Source: a virus. Taken from it: a stretch of DNA of 30,109 nt. Each line of letters opens with the position of its first letter. Position 1 is the first letter of the stretch. The stretch spans positions 1 to 30,109 of IMG/VR virus record IMGVR_UViG_3300042923_000304; one strand, written 5' to 3'. The notes beneath the pieces were generated by a model. That model was not told the DNA's origin and did not search any database. It saw nothing but the letters and a program-made list of their open reading frames with translations. This document shows positions 29,369-30,109 of this stretch, one piece after another. Made by a program: the position numbers and the translations under genes.

Positions 29369-30109
29369 ATGGCTATCGTTGAAAGAGCATATTGCAATGT
29401 TGACCAATGGCATGCAGCAGGATTTACAGGCTCTGGCATCAAGATCTTGGTATACGAAGTGGGTAGTCCCACGATGAGGAACTATCCGGACTATGGTGGC
29501 AAGGTGAAGGACCCATTAGGCACCTGCTTTGGCGTCAAGGAAGGCACCCACATGGAGAATGTGGTCGACACGGCTCTGTTCTTCGCTCCCGGCATCTCCG
29601 AAGTCATCTTGTGGCGTGATGGGCTTACATCCGCGCTGCAATACTGTCTCGATAACGACGTGGACATCATGAACTATTCGGCCACTGGAGGCACGATCAC
29701 CCCAGAATTCGACGCATTGGAAGAGGCGTGCATGGCCAATGGCACATTCTTCGTGTGTAGCGCTGGCAATGAAGGTGATGATGGGCTGACCACTTTCTCC
29801 CGCAAGAATTCGTGGCTGAGTGTTGGGGCAGTCCGGATGAATGGTGGGATTGCGACTCGCACTCACTACTCATCCTATGATTCCTATGGCACAGACCTTG
29901 ATATCATGGCCTTTGGCGATCTGATGCTGCCGAGCACTCACTATGAAAATCAGGTAAAAGGGGTTAGTGGCACCAGCTTTGCCTCTCCCGCCATGGTTGG
30001 AATGATTGCCTGCTTCAAGCAGAGATTTATCGAACTGAACGGCAGGAAGCCGACTTGGACTGAGACCTACAATTTCGTGATAGACAATGCACGGGACATG
30101 GAGAACGAG
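29369..30109 (+). CDS. Subtilase-like (peptidase S8 fold) protein with altered triad, 3' partial
   Basis: AAAGGAGG precedes ATG 29369; the frame is open for 247 codons to the window end. The S8 fold is clear from the CSAGNEG oxyanion motif (Asn134), SGTSFASPAMVGM with Ser203, and strands such as VDIMNYSATGG. However, the first motif reads VYEVG (Glu30 where Asp is expected) and the second KEGTHMEN (Glu58 where His is expected). The triad would be Glu/Glu/Ser, so classical activity is doubtful; it may be a binding protein, a chaperone-like pseudoprotease, or an enzyme with changed chemistry. There is no signal peptide. It follows the tail-tip genes, suggesting a virion or lysis-stage role. The C-terminus lies outside the window. 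Confidence 0.8.
   Translation, partial: MAIVERAYCNVDQWHAAGFTGSGIKILVYEVGSPTMRNYPDYGGKVKDPLGTCFGVKEGTHMENVVDTALFFAPGISEVILWRDGLTSALQYCLDNDVDIMNYSATGGTITPEFDALEEACMANGTFFVCSAGNEGDDGLTTFSRKNSWLSVGAVRMNGGIATRTHYSSYDSYGTDLDIMAFGDLMLPSTHYENQVKGVSGTSFASPAMVGMIACFKQRFIELNGRKPTWTETYNFVIDNARDMENE

Noticed and set aside
1-30109. CRISPR arrays, tRNA genes, insertion sequences, integrase
   Set aside because: None seen: no regularly spaced repeats, no recognisable cloverleaf, no transposase or recombinase motif on either strand.

Overview
The window is 30 kb of a tailed-phage (siphovirus-type) genome or prophage. Every confident gene is on the + strand. It reads as a classic packaging-head-tail module: terS, terL, portal, minor capsid protein, Prp-like protease, scaffold, major capsid protein, head-tail connectors, major tail protein, frameshifted tail chaperones, tape measure, distal tail proteins. 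Very strong AGGAGGTG-type ribosome sites, near-balanced base composition and the protein families (Prp, Gp6-type portal, Minor_capsid families, gpG/gpGT) point to a Bacillales host. Paenibacillus or Brevibacillus is my best guess, from style only. No integrase, repressor or replication gene is present, so lifestyle cannot be judged.

Layout. 1-717: end of a run of tiny genes, closed by a terminator at 768-793. 867-7297: small terminase, then about 15 small, mostly unrecognised genes coupled by stop/start overlaps. These include a membrane pair, an NlpC/P60 peptidase and two small zinc-knuckle proteins with identical metal-ligand spacing. The large terminase closes this stretch. 7296-8371: a self-contained unit of three unknown genes with its own consensus sigma-A promoter, bounded by terminators, which has the architecture of a moron. 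8423-11305: two SGNH/GDSL hydrolases, each led by a small gene and followed by a terminator, between terL and portal. 11344-18839: portal to major tail protein, with further internal terminators. 18871-23010: tail chaperone gpG, its -1 frameshift product gpGT, and the tape measure. 23023-30109: tail tip, consisting of a 1266-residue mosaic protein (Asp-box propeller, FN3 domains, Dit-like C-terminus), a hub-like protein, an OB-fold/fibre-like protein and a 3'-truncated subtilase-like protein.

How the parts work together. TerS/TerL pump DNA through the portal into a procapsid built by scaffold and coat. Scaffold and coat both carry an LNLQMF sequence near the N-terminus, matching the known Prp cleavage motif of ribosomal protein L27, and the phage encodes a very short Prp just upstream. 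Maturation by a phage-encoded Prp is therefore the best-supported system-level inference. The tail is built on the tape measure with gpG/gpGT. The tip shows signs of recent evolution: two adjacent tip proteins each carry an extra module that interrupts an otherwise continuous domain, and the terminal subtilase-like gene keeps the serine motif but has Glu at both the expected Asp and His positions.

Gene starts were chosen by Shine-Dalgarno position. In several cases this moves the start downstream of the longest open frame, because the longest frame begins inside the ribosome site itself.
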